From NCBI RefSeq assembly GCF_963583255.1, contig NC_084816.1, positions 25,256,119 through 25,320,118 of the forward strand: a stretch of DNA of 64,000 nucleotides, read 5' to 3'. Made by a program: the position numbers and the translations under genes. Below the pieces are notes generated by a model. That model did no database searches. It was not told where the DNA came from and saw nothing but the letters and a program-made list of their open reading frames with translations. The number at the start of each line of letters is the position of its first letter. Position 1 is the stretch's first letter. Shown in pieces: positions 47,261-57,875 of the stretch. This DNA comes from Pyrus communis. Its lineage: Eukaryota; Streptophyta; Magnoliopsida; Rosales; Rosaceae.

Positions 47261-48337
47261 TGACGTGTTTACCAATTGGGAGTGGAATGGAGAGAAACAT
47301 AATTGAATTCCTCCCCAAGCATTCTGCCGTTTACTAGCAACTGGGGAATCATATTTTATGTGGGGTCCATCCAATTTCAGGAGTTCAATTCTGGATTTCC
47401 CCGAATTTGGATTCCCTCTATGGACGTGGTAATTGAATTCCGGGTAGAGAGCTCCATCACAAATCAAAGTTTTCTACCCAAAATACCCATGTATATTCCT
47501 AAAACAACTCCTACCTTCATCAATCACTCCCCTCTATATTTGTTTCTCTCATAGCACATACCACCCTACCTTCGCAATCTGAAACGATGCAGTAGCACTG
47601 AACGACGAACGCCTGCGATTTGGAACAATGGCACAACGACGAACATGATCTGGAACAACGAACGCTTAAATCCTCAAGGAAATTGCGATTTGTAGACCCA
47701 AACAGAAGAGAAGGAAAGAACTTTTATCACTTTCACCTTGAAAATTGGATTTTTTTTTTTTTTTTGGTTGATGGTTGTGGCTTCGTGGTTCCTCCTGAGA
47801 TTGGATGGTGGGGTGTGGATATTGTGTATTGGGAAAAGAAAGGGGTTGTAGACAAAGAATGGGGAAAGAAAGGGGGAAGAGAGAGAAGGAAGTAAAAATT
47901 TATTTTAGTTTACTTTATGTAGGTATTTCTATTAGGGTTTAGGGTGATTAAGAGTTCGAAGCAAATAAAAAATGATTCTTTCATATCAAATCTGAATTAC
48001 TCTATGCAATTAGGAAAATTTAAAAGTTTTATAAAAGATAAAAAATTATTCTCTCTAGTAAAAAATTAAAAAAAAAGTAAAAGAATAAAAGTTTTACTAA
48101 AAATAATTAGCATATAAAATAAATTAGTTAAAGTAGGGGTACTTTAGTAATCACATTAGTTATCATTCCGATTCATGTGAATTAGTAAACAGTTTATATA
48201 CATCAATGTTATTCTTACTCCGATTTCAGATAGTTTTGGTAAACAACTTCAACAGGAATCTAATTCTGATTCCACCTCATTCCAATTCCTCTTTAATCCA
48301 ATTCATCTCAATTGATTACGGATTAGTAAACGTGCCC
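47261..48337. mobile_element. Harbinger-like non-autonomous element, TSD TTA
   Basis: The left end TGACGTGTTTACCAATTGG and the right end ATTAGTAAACGTGCCC are inverted. TTA lies on both sides (47258-47260 and 48338-48340). Subterminal words such as GGAATTG/CAATTCC and TGAATTCC recur in both orientations. The central ORF (47620-47895) is low-complexity and lacks transposase motifs, so the element would need a transposase from elsewhere. Confidence 0.65.
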
Positions 48338-48340
48338 TTA

Positions 48341-49137
48341 GACGAAATCCTATGAATGGCCACAAATCAATTTGCCCAGACTATTATAATCTGGACTTGG
48401 AATCAAAAGGCCCGAAATAACCCAAACAGTTCAACTTTAATCTAAGCCCAAAGGCCATATATGAATTTGGGTGCAAACAAAAACATCTAAAAAGTTGTAT
48501 AAAATAAAATCTCACCAGGTATTTGCACCGCAAAATAAAACAAATAAGATGCAACACGTGACCATGCACGTTGGCGTAAGGCGAGACTACCCTTCACCAT
48601 TCATCACATGTGTCGTGTGTGGCTACTGGTTGTTGTGAACATTACTATGAAATTCAGAGGGGGATGGTAATTTTTGAGAGTATCAGAGAATTAAGAGAAT
48701 TTGTATGTACTTATAAGAAGTTAATTATCAAACATCAACTTCCTCTAAAAATAAGTGGATAAAAATGTCAAAAACTGATAATCCGTCCTTGATCTGGAAT
48801 ATCTGCTTCGTACGTTATGTCTCTAGTGTTGTACTGGTGAATGTGCTTATCATCACCATCAAGTGGAGGAAAGTGCTAGGAAGCAGCCATAAGGTAACGG
48901 ACGTTGTTCCCGTGAGCCATGTGGACCTCCTTCATTCGTGGCGGGTCACTCTTCTCCATTTTGGAGACTGTCTAGCCTTTCGTTAAACGTGGACCATGCA
49001 AACACACGAAACATACAATGTCCTACTGTTCACGCTCTCCCTTCATCTTTGATTAGTTTGAGGCCTCCAATTCCTAGCTACTTATCTAGAGAGCAAATTA
49101 ATTAAGGAAGATCGATCGATCGATAGATAGATATACG
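48341..49137. other. Upstream region of the P-loop gene
   Basis: No gene seen. A short GATC tandem (GATCGATCGATCGATAGATAGATA) lies at about 49111-49134, immediately before the start codon, in the probable leader. Confidence 0.45.
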
Positions 49138-50614
49138 ATGAAGGACCAGCTACTATTTTCCAGTGATGAATCAACAACAGATCATCCTGATGACTATTCT
49201 AATTCTTCAAGATCAATAGCTCCTAATGATAATGATAGAGATAATAACAACTATTATTGGTGGAGATGGGCTGCAGAGTTTGATCATGTAAAGAAGATGC
49301 AGATGAAGCTTGATCATGAGCGCCTCATATTCCCTGGCGGTGGCAGGGCATCTAGTCATTTTACAGCGGCAGCAAGGATGCGAGTGGTGAGAGAGTTGGA
49401 GAGACTGGCTTTGGTATCAACCCATCAGGAAGGGGTGAATGAACTTCGGCACAAGCTGCTCATGTATCGCTCGGGTGACTTCTGGATGCCAACAGGAGGT
49501 CTCGCTAAGGAAAACATGGACATTCCGCCGGTGGCCACAATTCTCTTGGTTGGCTTCTCTGCTTCTGGTAAAAGCTCTCTTGTCAACCTCATGTACTCCG
49601 TTTTGGGTCGCTCTGGACTCGTACCCTTTGCTCAAACATCACCACCACCTGGTATGCTACCTTTTTATTTAACTCCATCACTTCTTATATATGCACATTG
49701 CACAGACACATAATAATGAATCATTAATTTTTATAATATTAATTAAAATTGTAGGAAGTTTTTCAAATAATCCGAAGAGTACTAGTATGATTCTGAAAGA
49801 GCACAATGTGCTGAGGTCTTTGCGAAGTGGCTTCTGTGTGTATGACTCGAGGGGATTTGACTACAACCGAATAGGCGAGGGCCTTGAAGAATTGTCAAGT
49901 TGGATGAGTGATGGGATTCACCATAACCAAATGTGCTTGAGACCGGGCGATGACGTCGAAGAATCTGTGTTGATGAATCTTCCTGATATGGATGTGATTT
50001 CAAAGTTTGCGAGGAGGAAAGTCAATTGTGCAATGGTGGTGGCTAACATGGCAGAAATCTACAAGGCCTTTCAAGCTGGTGATTCTAAGCCAATGGACGC
50101 CACAAAACAGCTTTTCTGCTCTGTCAATAATGCTTTCACCAATATTTACAGTAAGTTAGTTTTCTATCGTCTTATATGTATGTAAATCTTGTTTCCTTGA
50201 AATTTAATGAGTTGCTGCATATATATTATATATGTATATATGCATACAGATGATGAGAGCACCATTTTGATCTTGACACATGGTGACATGTTAACAACTG
50301 AGGAGAGGATTGAAGGGCGGCTGAAAATATGTGAGTGCCTCGGTGTATCGGAGACGAGTGGAGTATACGACATCGTGACGTGCCTTAGCGAGTATGGATT
50401 TCTGGCGGAAGAATCAGACCCGGTTTCAGCCTACGCCCTGAGTGAAGCAGTATATATGGCGTTGCTCCTATCAGACAGGACCCACTCTCCCAAAAAAACC
50501 CTTGGGGACTGGGCAGTGCTTATATTGTCCTCCATCATGTGCTTTCTAGCTTCTATATTTGGTCTCCTTGCTCAGATTTGCCTCAAACTCGGTCGACACA
50601 GCAAAGATGTATAG
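49138..50614 (+). CDS. P-loop NTPase-like protein with C-terminal membrane segment, 424 aa
   Basis: Exons 49138-49651, 49755-50150 and 50250-50614 total 1275 nt; junctions are GT-AG and frames close. Residues 1-40 are acidic and polar. Residues 41-130 are helical (WWRWAAEFDHVKKMQMKLDH, MRVVRELERLALVS). A Walker A motif GFSASGKSS spans residues 139-147, preceded by the hydrophobic strand ATILLV. A DSRGFDY motif after exon 2 starts is a likely DxxG switch. LILTHGD in exon 3 may replace the NKxD base-recognition motif. The C terminus WAVLILSSIMCFLASIFGLL forms one membrane anchor or hairpin. This suggests a TRAFAC-like GTPase-related protein anchored in a membrane. I recall similar plant P-loop proteins without assigned function. 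The start is the only Met with an open frame; an upstream GATC repeat precedes it. Confidence 0.85.
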
Positions 50615-52028
50615 AATCAATCAGGTTTAGTGGTGGGGGCTGTTGGAAAGTCACCCAGGCCTAGAGCAATTTGGTTTTTTTTTTTTTTTTTCTTTTTTTT
50701 CAGTCAGGTAAGGATTAGGATTCATTTCATTTTTTCTAGATTCAAGATTATTATCCTGTTTGTTTCATGTTCAGGCTTTATATATAATTGCAACTCAGTA
50801 GGAAAGATTAAATCTTATAGAGATGTAGTCCTTTTATTATGTAGTTGTCTTGAAATAAGTTATCATAATTTGTAATCAGTTTTTCTTCCTTTTTCATTTT
50901 CAATTTTTTAACATTGGTATGAATGATAGGATTTTTACCACCTGCACAAATAGGAATAAAAACACTTAAAAATACTTGTAAGAATACAAGTTATCGTAGT
51001 ATAGCAGCTCAAGCAAGATCATTTTTCACAGGGATTGAATGAATTATTTATGTAAAATGTAAATCTTAATAATTATTTGAAAACAAAGTTTGAAAAAAGT
51101 TGATTTTATGAACTAAAATATTAAAACTGAATTTAAAATAAAAACAATTAAATAAATCAACTAGAAAACATTTTAAAGAAATCAATTCGAAGAGACACTA
51201 GGATTCCGCCGTCACCTTAACACTCTACGTGGTTCTTTCAGTTACTTATGAATAACTCATTCATATTTTGACGGTTAGGTTTTCCTAATATGTATCCTAC
51301 TTGGAACCTTTAACATAGAATGTGTATCTAATATACAACTCGTCTGGCCGTTCGGATCATATATGAACATGAAATACTCATTAAGTTTTTTGAAAACCTT
51401 TTGAAAAACCATGCAACCCTTAAAACGTGGTGTTCATCTTAAGTGAAATTACAATTATTAATCATAAGAAGCCAACACCAAATTCAGGAAACCTTTTGCA
51501 CCAAAGTTGCATCAAATTACATTTCTAAATATTCTATTGATGGCGAATCACTAAGACAATTAGATAGTTTAAACACGATGATTAATAATTTAAAAAACAT
51601 CATTTTTCATTGAATTTTCAAATGTTTTACAGGTAGAAGCATTGGTGTTAAAATAAGCTCTCATTTAGTTTTAGGCAGTTCGACTTCAACTGAAACATGA
51701 TGTTGTGGAAGGAGACTCAAAAATCTTAATGTAAATCATGCAAAAACAATTACAAATTTCACAGCAAATTTAGTATCTTATACAAGACATATGACATCTT
51801 ACAAGACAAAATCTATTATATGTTTCATCATATTTACATAAAAACCAATATGGCAGCAGATGACTCAACTAATTTAGGCCATAACTATGAGATGTATGTG
51901 TTTGATTTTGTAATTTTTCCAAGTTATGCCTACGATTAATTTTGATATGTACCGATTAGAGATCTATAGAAGTTTTTTGTAATTTCATTCCTTTGTAAAA
52001 AAATAACAAAAATAAAAAATAAAAAAAA
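50615..52028. other. Intergenic region with no intact feature
   Basis: It holds the 3' untranslated region of the P-loop gene (T run at about 50674-50700), then AT-rich sequence. The segment from 50990 to 51560 has TACAAGTTATCGTAGTATAG and a CACTAGGATTCCGCCGTCAC block, which look like old plant retrotransposon sequence; I could not assign a family. No ORF stands out. Confidence 0.4.
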
Positions 52029-53319
52029 GGTTTTTATTGCAAATGGTCTTTGAAATTGACCTTCACCATCAAGATATTCCTTGAAATTGAAAATCAATCA
52101 ATGTAGTCCCTGAAATAGGTGTCATAAATTAATGTGGTTATTCCGTTACAATTCTGTTAAAAATTCTGTTAAGTGCTGATGTGGCACATAAATGGGCTTC
52201 ATAAGTCTTTTTTTCCTCACAAATGGTCCCTAGAATTGACTTGCGACATCAAAATGGTCCCTGAAATTGAAAATTGACCAATGTAGTCACACAAGTAAGT
52301 GTCTCAAATCAATGTAGTCATTTCATCACAATGCTGTCAAAAATTCTGTAATGTGCTAATGCGACACATAAATGGGTCACACAAATTTAATTTAATTAAA
52401 AAAAAATTACAAATAGGTTTAATAATTTAATAGTTAATAAAAAAAATTGTCAACCCAAAAACCCCAGCTCTGCAATCACCTCCGATCCCAGTCTATATTT
52501 CTCTACCTCATTCGCTCTCTATTCTCTAAAAAAAAGAAAAAAATCAATACACTCATCTTTACACACTTCGACACCCTTCACCGAATTGAACTTAGATTAA
52601 GATCACCTTTGGTGACTGTTTGCCCCATTGGCAACAACTTCTGGGACATCACCGTTAATATTTAAGCGATTAACATCCTCACAACTTTAATCTTGGAGAG
52701 CTTATTCGGAGCTTCCCGAGGTCTGCTTTGAGATAATGAGGTTATAACCGAGATGCGTCTATTGTTGGTTGAAAAATATTCCAAACCCCCCTTAGGCCTT
52801 GGTTAAGTTTTGTGCCTTTGAGAATTTATGGAAGAGATCTCTCTTTGGAGTAAGCCCTATTATAAGAAAAATATCCATTGTGCAAAAAGGTACTTAGACA
52901 ACTTTTTTAATTAATTATTAAATCCACATCAGGACATAACAAATTTTTTTATAGAATAGTGGCGGAATGATCATATTGATTTGCAACATCTCTTTTCAAG
53001 AACAATATTCATTGATTTTTGACCATATTGATGGTGCGAGTCAGTTTCAGGGACTATCTTGATGGTGTGAGTCAGTTTCAAGGACTATCTTGATGGTGTG
53101 GGTCAATTTCAGAAACCATTTGTGATAAAAACCTATAAATCTTATGGAGCCCATTTATGTGTCACATCAGCCTTTAATGAATTTTTTAACAGAATTATGA
53201 CGGAATAATCATATTAATTTGCGACATCTATTTTCAAGAACTACATTGATTGATTTTTAATTTTAGAAATCATTTTAATAATTAAAGTCAATTTCGGGTA
53301 ACATTTATGATAAAAACCC
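52029..53319. mobile_element. Nested pair of Mutator-like foldback elements
   Basis: Outer ends are GGTTTTTATTGCAAATGG at 52029 and ATGATAAAAACCC ending at 53319. The outer arms run to ...GGGCTTCATAAGT (about 52204) and resume at AAATCTTATGGAGCCC (about 53136). Between them lies a second element with the same termini (CTCACAAATGGTCCC near 52217; CCATTTGTGATAAAAACC ending about 53134). A 31-bp repeat, TTGATGGTGYGAGTCAGTTT..., occurs three times at 53028-53120. No transposase ORF is seen. Confidence 0.65.
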
Positions 53320-53633
53320 AAATAAAAAATGCAAGTCCAACCGATGCTTCTGGATTCCTCTTGCCTAGAAGGTGACACGCAAAGTACACCAAGCATTCTA
53401 AACTGTTGCCACGTCAGTACATGTACATTACACTCCTAACCCCACTTGACGCAACCAATGGATCTCTATTCTATTCTAGCTGCTTCCATTCCATATGAAT
53501 GAATTGCAGCAGCTACCAGGACTTTCCGGATCCAACTTAGTCACTCCATCAATTCAGTTTCAAGAAAAGCTTACAACTTGAATAACAATTGATACTTGCG
53601 AGGCTTTAGCTAGTGAATACTGAATAGCGATCG

Positions 53634-54689
53634 ATGTTCAAAATGCAATATTATTATTCAAGACTATCGTTGGGTGCAGCTTCTGTAGCAAAAAGCAGGT
53701 CGATTTGGGGCCATGGTCCTCATCAACTAGCCGCAGCTCGAGTAGTACTACCACGAGGACTTGATTCTGCCACCGCTAGTCGCACCGGCACTGCTGACCC
53801 AGCCATTCACGCTGGTGGGGAATATGAATCTGACCCTTGTCTCACCACCGCAGAGCCTCAAGTAAGATTTGTTAACCTTGCTATATATGGACATTAGTTA
53901 ATTTGTAGCTTTATCAAGTAAATTAATTCATATAATTCAGAGGCATGTCTATTTTTAAACTCCAATTATATATAATTAATTTTGCTCTCAAGCAGTGCAT
54001 TAATTTATTTCTAAAATCCCAACATACACACACATATATATGTTTAGGGTACAGAAGATGTTGCACAGGAGAAACCAGCTGCTGATGAGCAGCGCGGCGC
54101 CAGCGGCAGAGGAAAAGGAACAGAACCTCTTGCACCTCCTAATAAACCCTCGTATCCAAACGCGAGTTCCCCAAGGCTAGAGAACACAGGAGTGAACCTG
54201 CAGCCCTCGGACCACCCAACCAATTATACACAGAAGAGACATATAAGTAGCCACGGAAGTGCTGCTACTAGTTTGTTGGAAAAGGTGAGCTGTGTGGGGC
54301 TGGACGGCACACCATTGTCAATTGACTCATCAAATGAAAGGGACATGCAGGAAAAGGAGCAGTCGATGAGAGATAGAGATAGAGACCGGAAGGAGGAGCG
54401 TGAAGAGGATGATAGAGAGTACTACAAGCATCACAAGGCCTCATCACTGTCAGAGGTTGAGTATGCAGACATCCGAAAGCCCATTACGCGTGCAACAGAC
54501 GGCACGGCAGACTCTGTGTCGGAGTCTTGTGCAGGTAGAGATGTCGTTGGATGGAGGCCCGAGCAGTTGGACACGGCTGAGGAGGCACTCCGTAGAGCTG
54601 CAAGGATATGGAAGGAGAATGCCATCCGTGGGGACCCTGATGCTCCTCAGTCCAGGGTGCTCAGAGCTTTACGTGGGGAGTCATTCTAA
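53634..54689 (+). CDS. Unrecognised protein with a probable organelle presequence, 289 aa, two exons
   Basis: Exons 53634-53861 and 54048-54689 give 76 and 213 codons plus stop; the junction is CAA/GTAAGA...TTTAG/GGT. The N terminus MFKMQYYYSRLSLGAASVAK is amphipathic, basic and poor in acidic residues, as in mitochondrial or plastid presequences. The middle is Pro/Ser/Gly-rich and looks disordered. Next comes a highly charged stretch (RDRDRDRKEEREEDDREYYK) and a compact C-terminal block, GWRPEQLDTAEEALRRAARI followed by WKENAIRGDPDAPQSRVLRA. The last block looks like a conserved helical motif, but I cannot name the family. Seed- or stress-induced hydrophilic proteins are one possibility; this is a guess from composition. 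Confidence 0.75.
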
Positions 54690-55076
54690 CTCTGATCAGT
54701 TTACTCATTGTGTATATATATGTGTAAACAATTTTCCAATTTCGCATTTATTTTGATCATAATTAGCTTTATTAATTTACAGTACCGCATAAATATATTA
54801 AATGGCGTTACTTATGAGTATGTTGTATGTAGCATCCTTGATCTTGAGCAGAAACCACTCCTTTGTATTATAATGTCAGTAATATAGTCGGTTTTGTGTG
54901 TTACTCTTTTTAAAACTCAGCTCCGCACATTTGTCTGTTTTGATTTATTTCAATATAAATCAATCTTAAATGGTTTACAACATATAATAGGCACCATTTA
55001 AAACATATAATAGGAATGTAATAGTGGAGATTAATGTAGATATTGTAATTTGATTTTCACTTTCAATTATAACCAT
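54690..55076. other. Spacer, no gene seen
   Basis: This is the 3' untranslated region of the preceding gene and AT-rich DNA up to the large inverted repeat. The words TTTAAAACATATAATAGG occur twice near 54980-55015. Confidence 0.5.
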
Positions 55077-56274
55077 AAGGTTTATGTTGTCCCCTGCATT
55101 GTCCTTTATTTAAATACTAATTAAAAGATTGCAAGGGGTTTGTACCTAAAAACGTAGGCAAGTTCGGTTTGCTCTTCCTCAATCATACAAAAATAGAATC
55201 GCAAGCCGGACTAAAGCGGTAGCATATATATAAGGTCACGGTTAAATGAAACCCTCAACGTCTTGTTTGGTAAACGGGGTATTTAATCTACATGGTAGTA
55301 TTGACTATAACTATTCGGTTAAAGATACCAGTACTCTTTCTAAAAAAATAAAAAGAAGAAAATGAAAGAAGGGGTTTCGTTTTAGGCTTATTGAGTCACT
55401 GCTCCCACTTGCGCGCCTAGTCATATGCAAACAATCCATCATCCCTACACGATGTATATACTCCTCAACCATTTACCAAGTGCCACAATAGCAACGCATG
55501 CTTCGTAGGAATCGCTTGCCCAAATGGAAAGAGTCTTAAACACTATGATCTTTGATAATGAAGATTAACTTGCATAGGACTTTCACCACATTGAAGGCAT
55601 TTTGAAGGAGAAATAAATGAGAACTTTCATATTTTGTCCAAATTAAAGATTACTAATGAAGAAAAGATATTCTTACTAGTCCAGTCAATATGATAACATT
55701 AAAAAACACCTTTTCTTCATTAGGAATTACAACCCATTTTTTCCTTCAAAATGTCTTCAATGTGGTGAAAGTCCTATGCAAGTTAATCTTCATTATCAAA
55801 GATCATAGTGTTAAAGACTCTTTCCATTTGGGCAAGCGATTCCTACGAAGCATGAGTTGCTATTGTGGCACTTGGTAAATGGTTGAGGAGTATATACATC
55901 GTGTAGGGATGATGGATTGTTTGCATATGACTAGGCGCGCAAGTGGGAGCAGTGACTCAATAAGCCTAAAACGAAACCCCTTCTTTCATTTTCTTCTTTT
56001 TATTTTTTTAGAAAGAGTACTGGTATCTTTAACCGAATGGTTATAGTCGATACTACCATGTAGATTAAATACCCCGTTTACCAAACAAGACGTTGAGGGT
56101 TTCATTTAACCGTGACCTTATATATATGCTACCGCTTTAGTCCGGTTTGCGATTCTATTTTTGTATGATTGAGGAAGAGCAAACCGAACTTGCCTACGTT
56201 TTTAGGTACAAACCCCTTGCAATCTTTTAATTAGTATTTAAATAAAGGACAATGCAGGGGACAACATAAACCTT
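55077..56274. repeat. 1.2-kb inverted repeat with arms of about 570 bp
   Basis: The left arm 55077-55668 (AAGGTTTATGTTGTCCCCTG ... CTAATGAAGAAAAG) is mirrored by the right arm 55707-56274 (CTTTTCTTCATTAG ... CAGGGGACAACATAAACCTT). I counted only a few substitutions (for example TATTGACTATAACTATTCGG against TATCGACTATAACCATTCGG) and one gap of about 25 bp near the loop. The central spacer is about 40 bp. No transposase domain or clear flanking duplication is visible. A transcript would form an almost perfect 570-bp duplex, a typical substrate for DCL proteins. Confidence 0.9.
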
Positions 56275-57100
56275 TTCAATAGTCTTATCTAAATTAGTCC
56301 TCCCTATCAAACAAGGACTATGCGTTGTCGAACATCCTACTTCCGTCACCATTTTGGTATCTAGATTGTGGATGCAAATTTCTTCTTCCTTGATCTTGGA
56401 CAAAATTGCACCTACAAAACAAATAACACCTTTCGTCAAGGCCAAGAGCCTCATGCGCCCACGATGAATAGGGGGGCTTTGGCCAAAGAACCTTCAATGC
56501 CAAAGTTAGAATTTTGAGAGAAAAGTGTTTGGGGAATTTTTGAGTGTTTAGTAAGTCAAGACCTAGGTTTTTAGAGGAAATGAGGTTGAATATATAGTGC
56601 ATGGCCGGTCCCCCTCTTGAGAAAAGGTGGCCGGCCCTTTGGGGTATTTTTGTGTGAAATGGGTGATTTAATTGGTAATTAATGGATTAATTAGGAATAA
56701 ATCCATTAATTAGCCAATTAACTCAATTTATATGGAATGTTTTGAAGGTTGTGAAATAATTACCTTGTGTAAAATATAGGATGAGGATGGATGACATAAC
56801 TTTGAATTTGTTACCTAATTTGGGCACTTTTGACTTGATTGTGGGATGTTTGTCCACTGCTCGCGCGTAGGAATTCCAGTGCCCCTCAAGGGTAATTTTG
56901 TCATTTTTGCCCAAAAATTCACATGTCGCCTCTTGATTATTTTTGGCTCCATAAATGCCTCAACACCTATTGGGCTACTCGTAGCAAAGGGCAACAGGTG
57001 TAGAGATCTTCTTGCTTTAGGAAACGTAGGATTGTTTCCTATTTTGATGTTGATTCTCTCCTTAATAGGAAATTAGATCCTTCTAGGAAAAGGAAATAAA
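56275..57100. mobile_element. Probable 3' LTR/flank of the Tat-type gypsy element
   Basis: This lies downstream of the minus-strand pol and the antisense ORF, where the 3' LTR is expected. It contains CATGGCCGGTCCCCCTCTTG and GTGGCCGGCCCTTTGGGG in a palindromic arrangement (about 56600-56642) and the word AATTAATGGATTAATTAGG. I could not define LTR ends. Confidence 0.35.
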
Positions 57101-57113
57101 TTTCTCTCAAAAC

Positions 57114-57300
57114 CTATTTAAGTCCACCTTAGGTGGGTTATTAAATCAACTTTGGAGAGCGATTTAGTCTACCCTACAAGAGAGGAAGAGTTTAGAGGAT
57201 ATTTGTTCCCCCTCCTCTAGCAATCTTCTACATCTTGCATGTGCAAAGGATTGTCTTTCGTTGCTTTCTTCGTCTTCTCCGTGCCGAACCGAGGTAAGAA
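57114..57300 (+). promoter_or_regulatory. Putative promoter, leader and 5' splice site of the antisense ORF
   Basis: A CTATTTAAG TATA-like box lies at 57114-57122. It is followed by a leader with AAGAGAGGAAGAG, CTTCTACATCTTGC and a strong 5' splice consensus GAG/GTAAGA at 57293. The arrangement fits a transcript on the plus strand, opposite to gag-pol. Accessory antisense genes of Tat-lineage elements such as maize Grande are known to have their own promoters. Confidence 0.4.
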
Positions 57301-57875
57301 AAAAATTAATTTTCCTTGTCTTCTTCTTGGATAGTGCTGTCACGGGGCAGCCATCGGGGTGGTGCGGCATGTCGGCTGGCAGGGGCCAGAAGCCGGCTTG
57401 GCATGGGCCGATGATGTGTTGTGGTAGGGACCACTACTTGGTTTGCTCGGCTTGGCTAGAGCCAAGGGTAGCTTGCGCGGTTGGGGCCGCGGCTTGAGGC
57501 GCTGAGGCGCAGTGCTAGGTGAGCCGCATGGTTTATGTCTTTTGGGTTCTTGGACCTGATGAGGGCCAGGCCGACGATTGAGAGAGATGAGGAGGTCGAG
57601 GGCCTTATGGGCTGCTGGAATGCTGGGCATGCAGGCCTCTTACCTACTGGTCTGAGAGAAAAAAATGAGGAAAAAGCCAGTATGGGTTGAGTTCCCCTAC
57701 TGAGTACCGTGAATAATGTTGGCTGCTTAGTCCTCTAAGTGAAGAGAAATATGGGTTGTTCTCGATAGAGAAGGTAAATAGGATCAAGGTGGATACTTTG
57801 GCTTGTCTGATCGCTATTGTGGAGTTTACTGTGAATGAAGGTGGAAAGAAGAGATCTTCCCCGTCTGCTTAAGAG

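Noticed and set aside
47620..47895. A 91-residue ORF as a gene
   Set aside because: Low-complexity, Lys/Gly-rich, inside a Harbinger-like element; no homologous domain seen.
55690..55920. A Harbinger transposase fragment in the right arm of the inverted repeat
   Set aside because: A GMMDCLHM-like string faintly resembles the GMLGSIDCMHW motif, but neighbouring residues do not fit and the frame is short.
57261..57630. Pro/Ala- and Gly/Trp-rich ORFs on both strands
   Set aside because: A GC-rich stretch keeps both strands open by chance. It falls in the predicted intron or leader of the antisense ORF.
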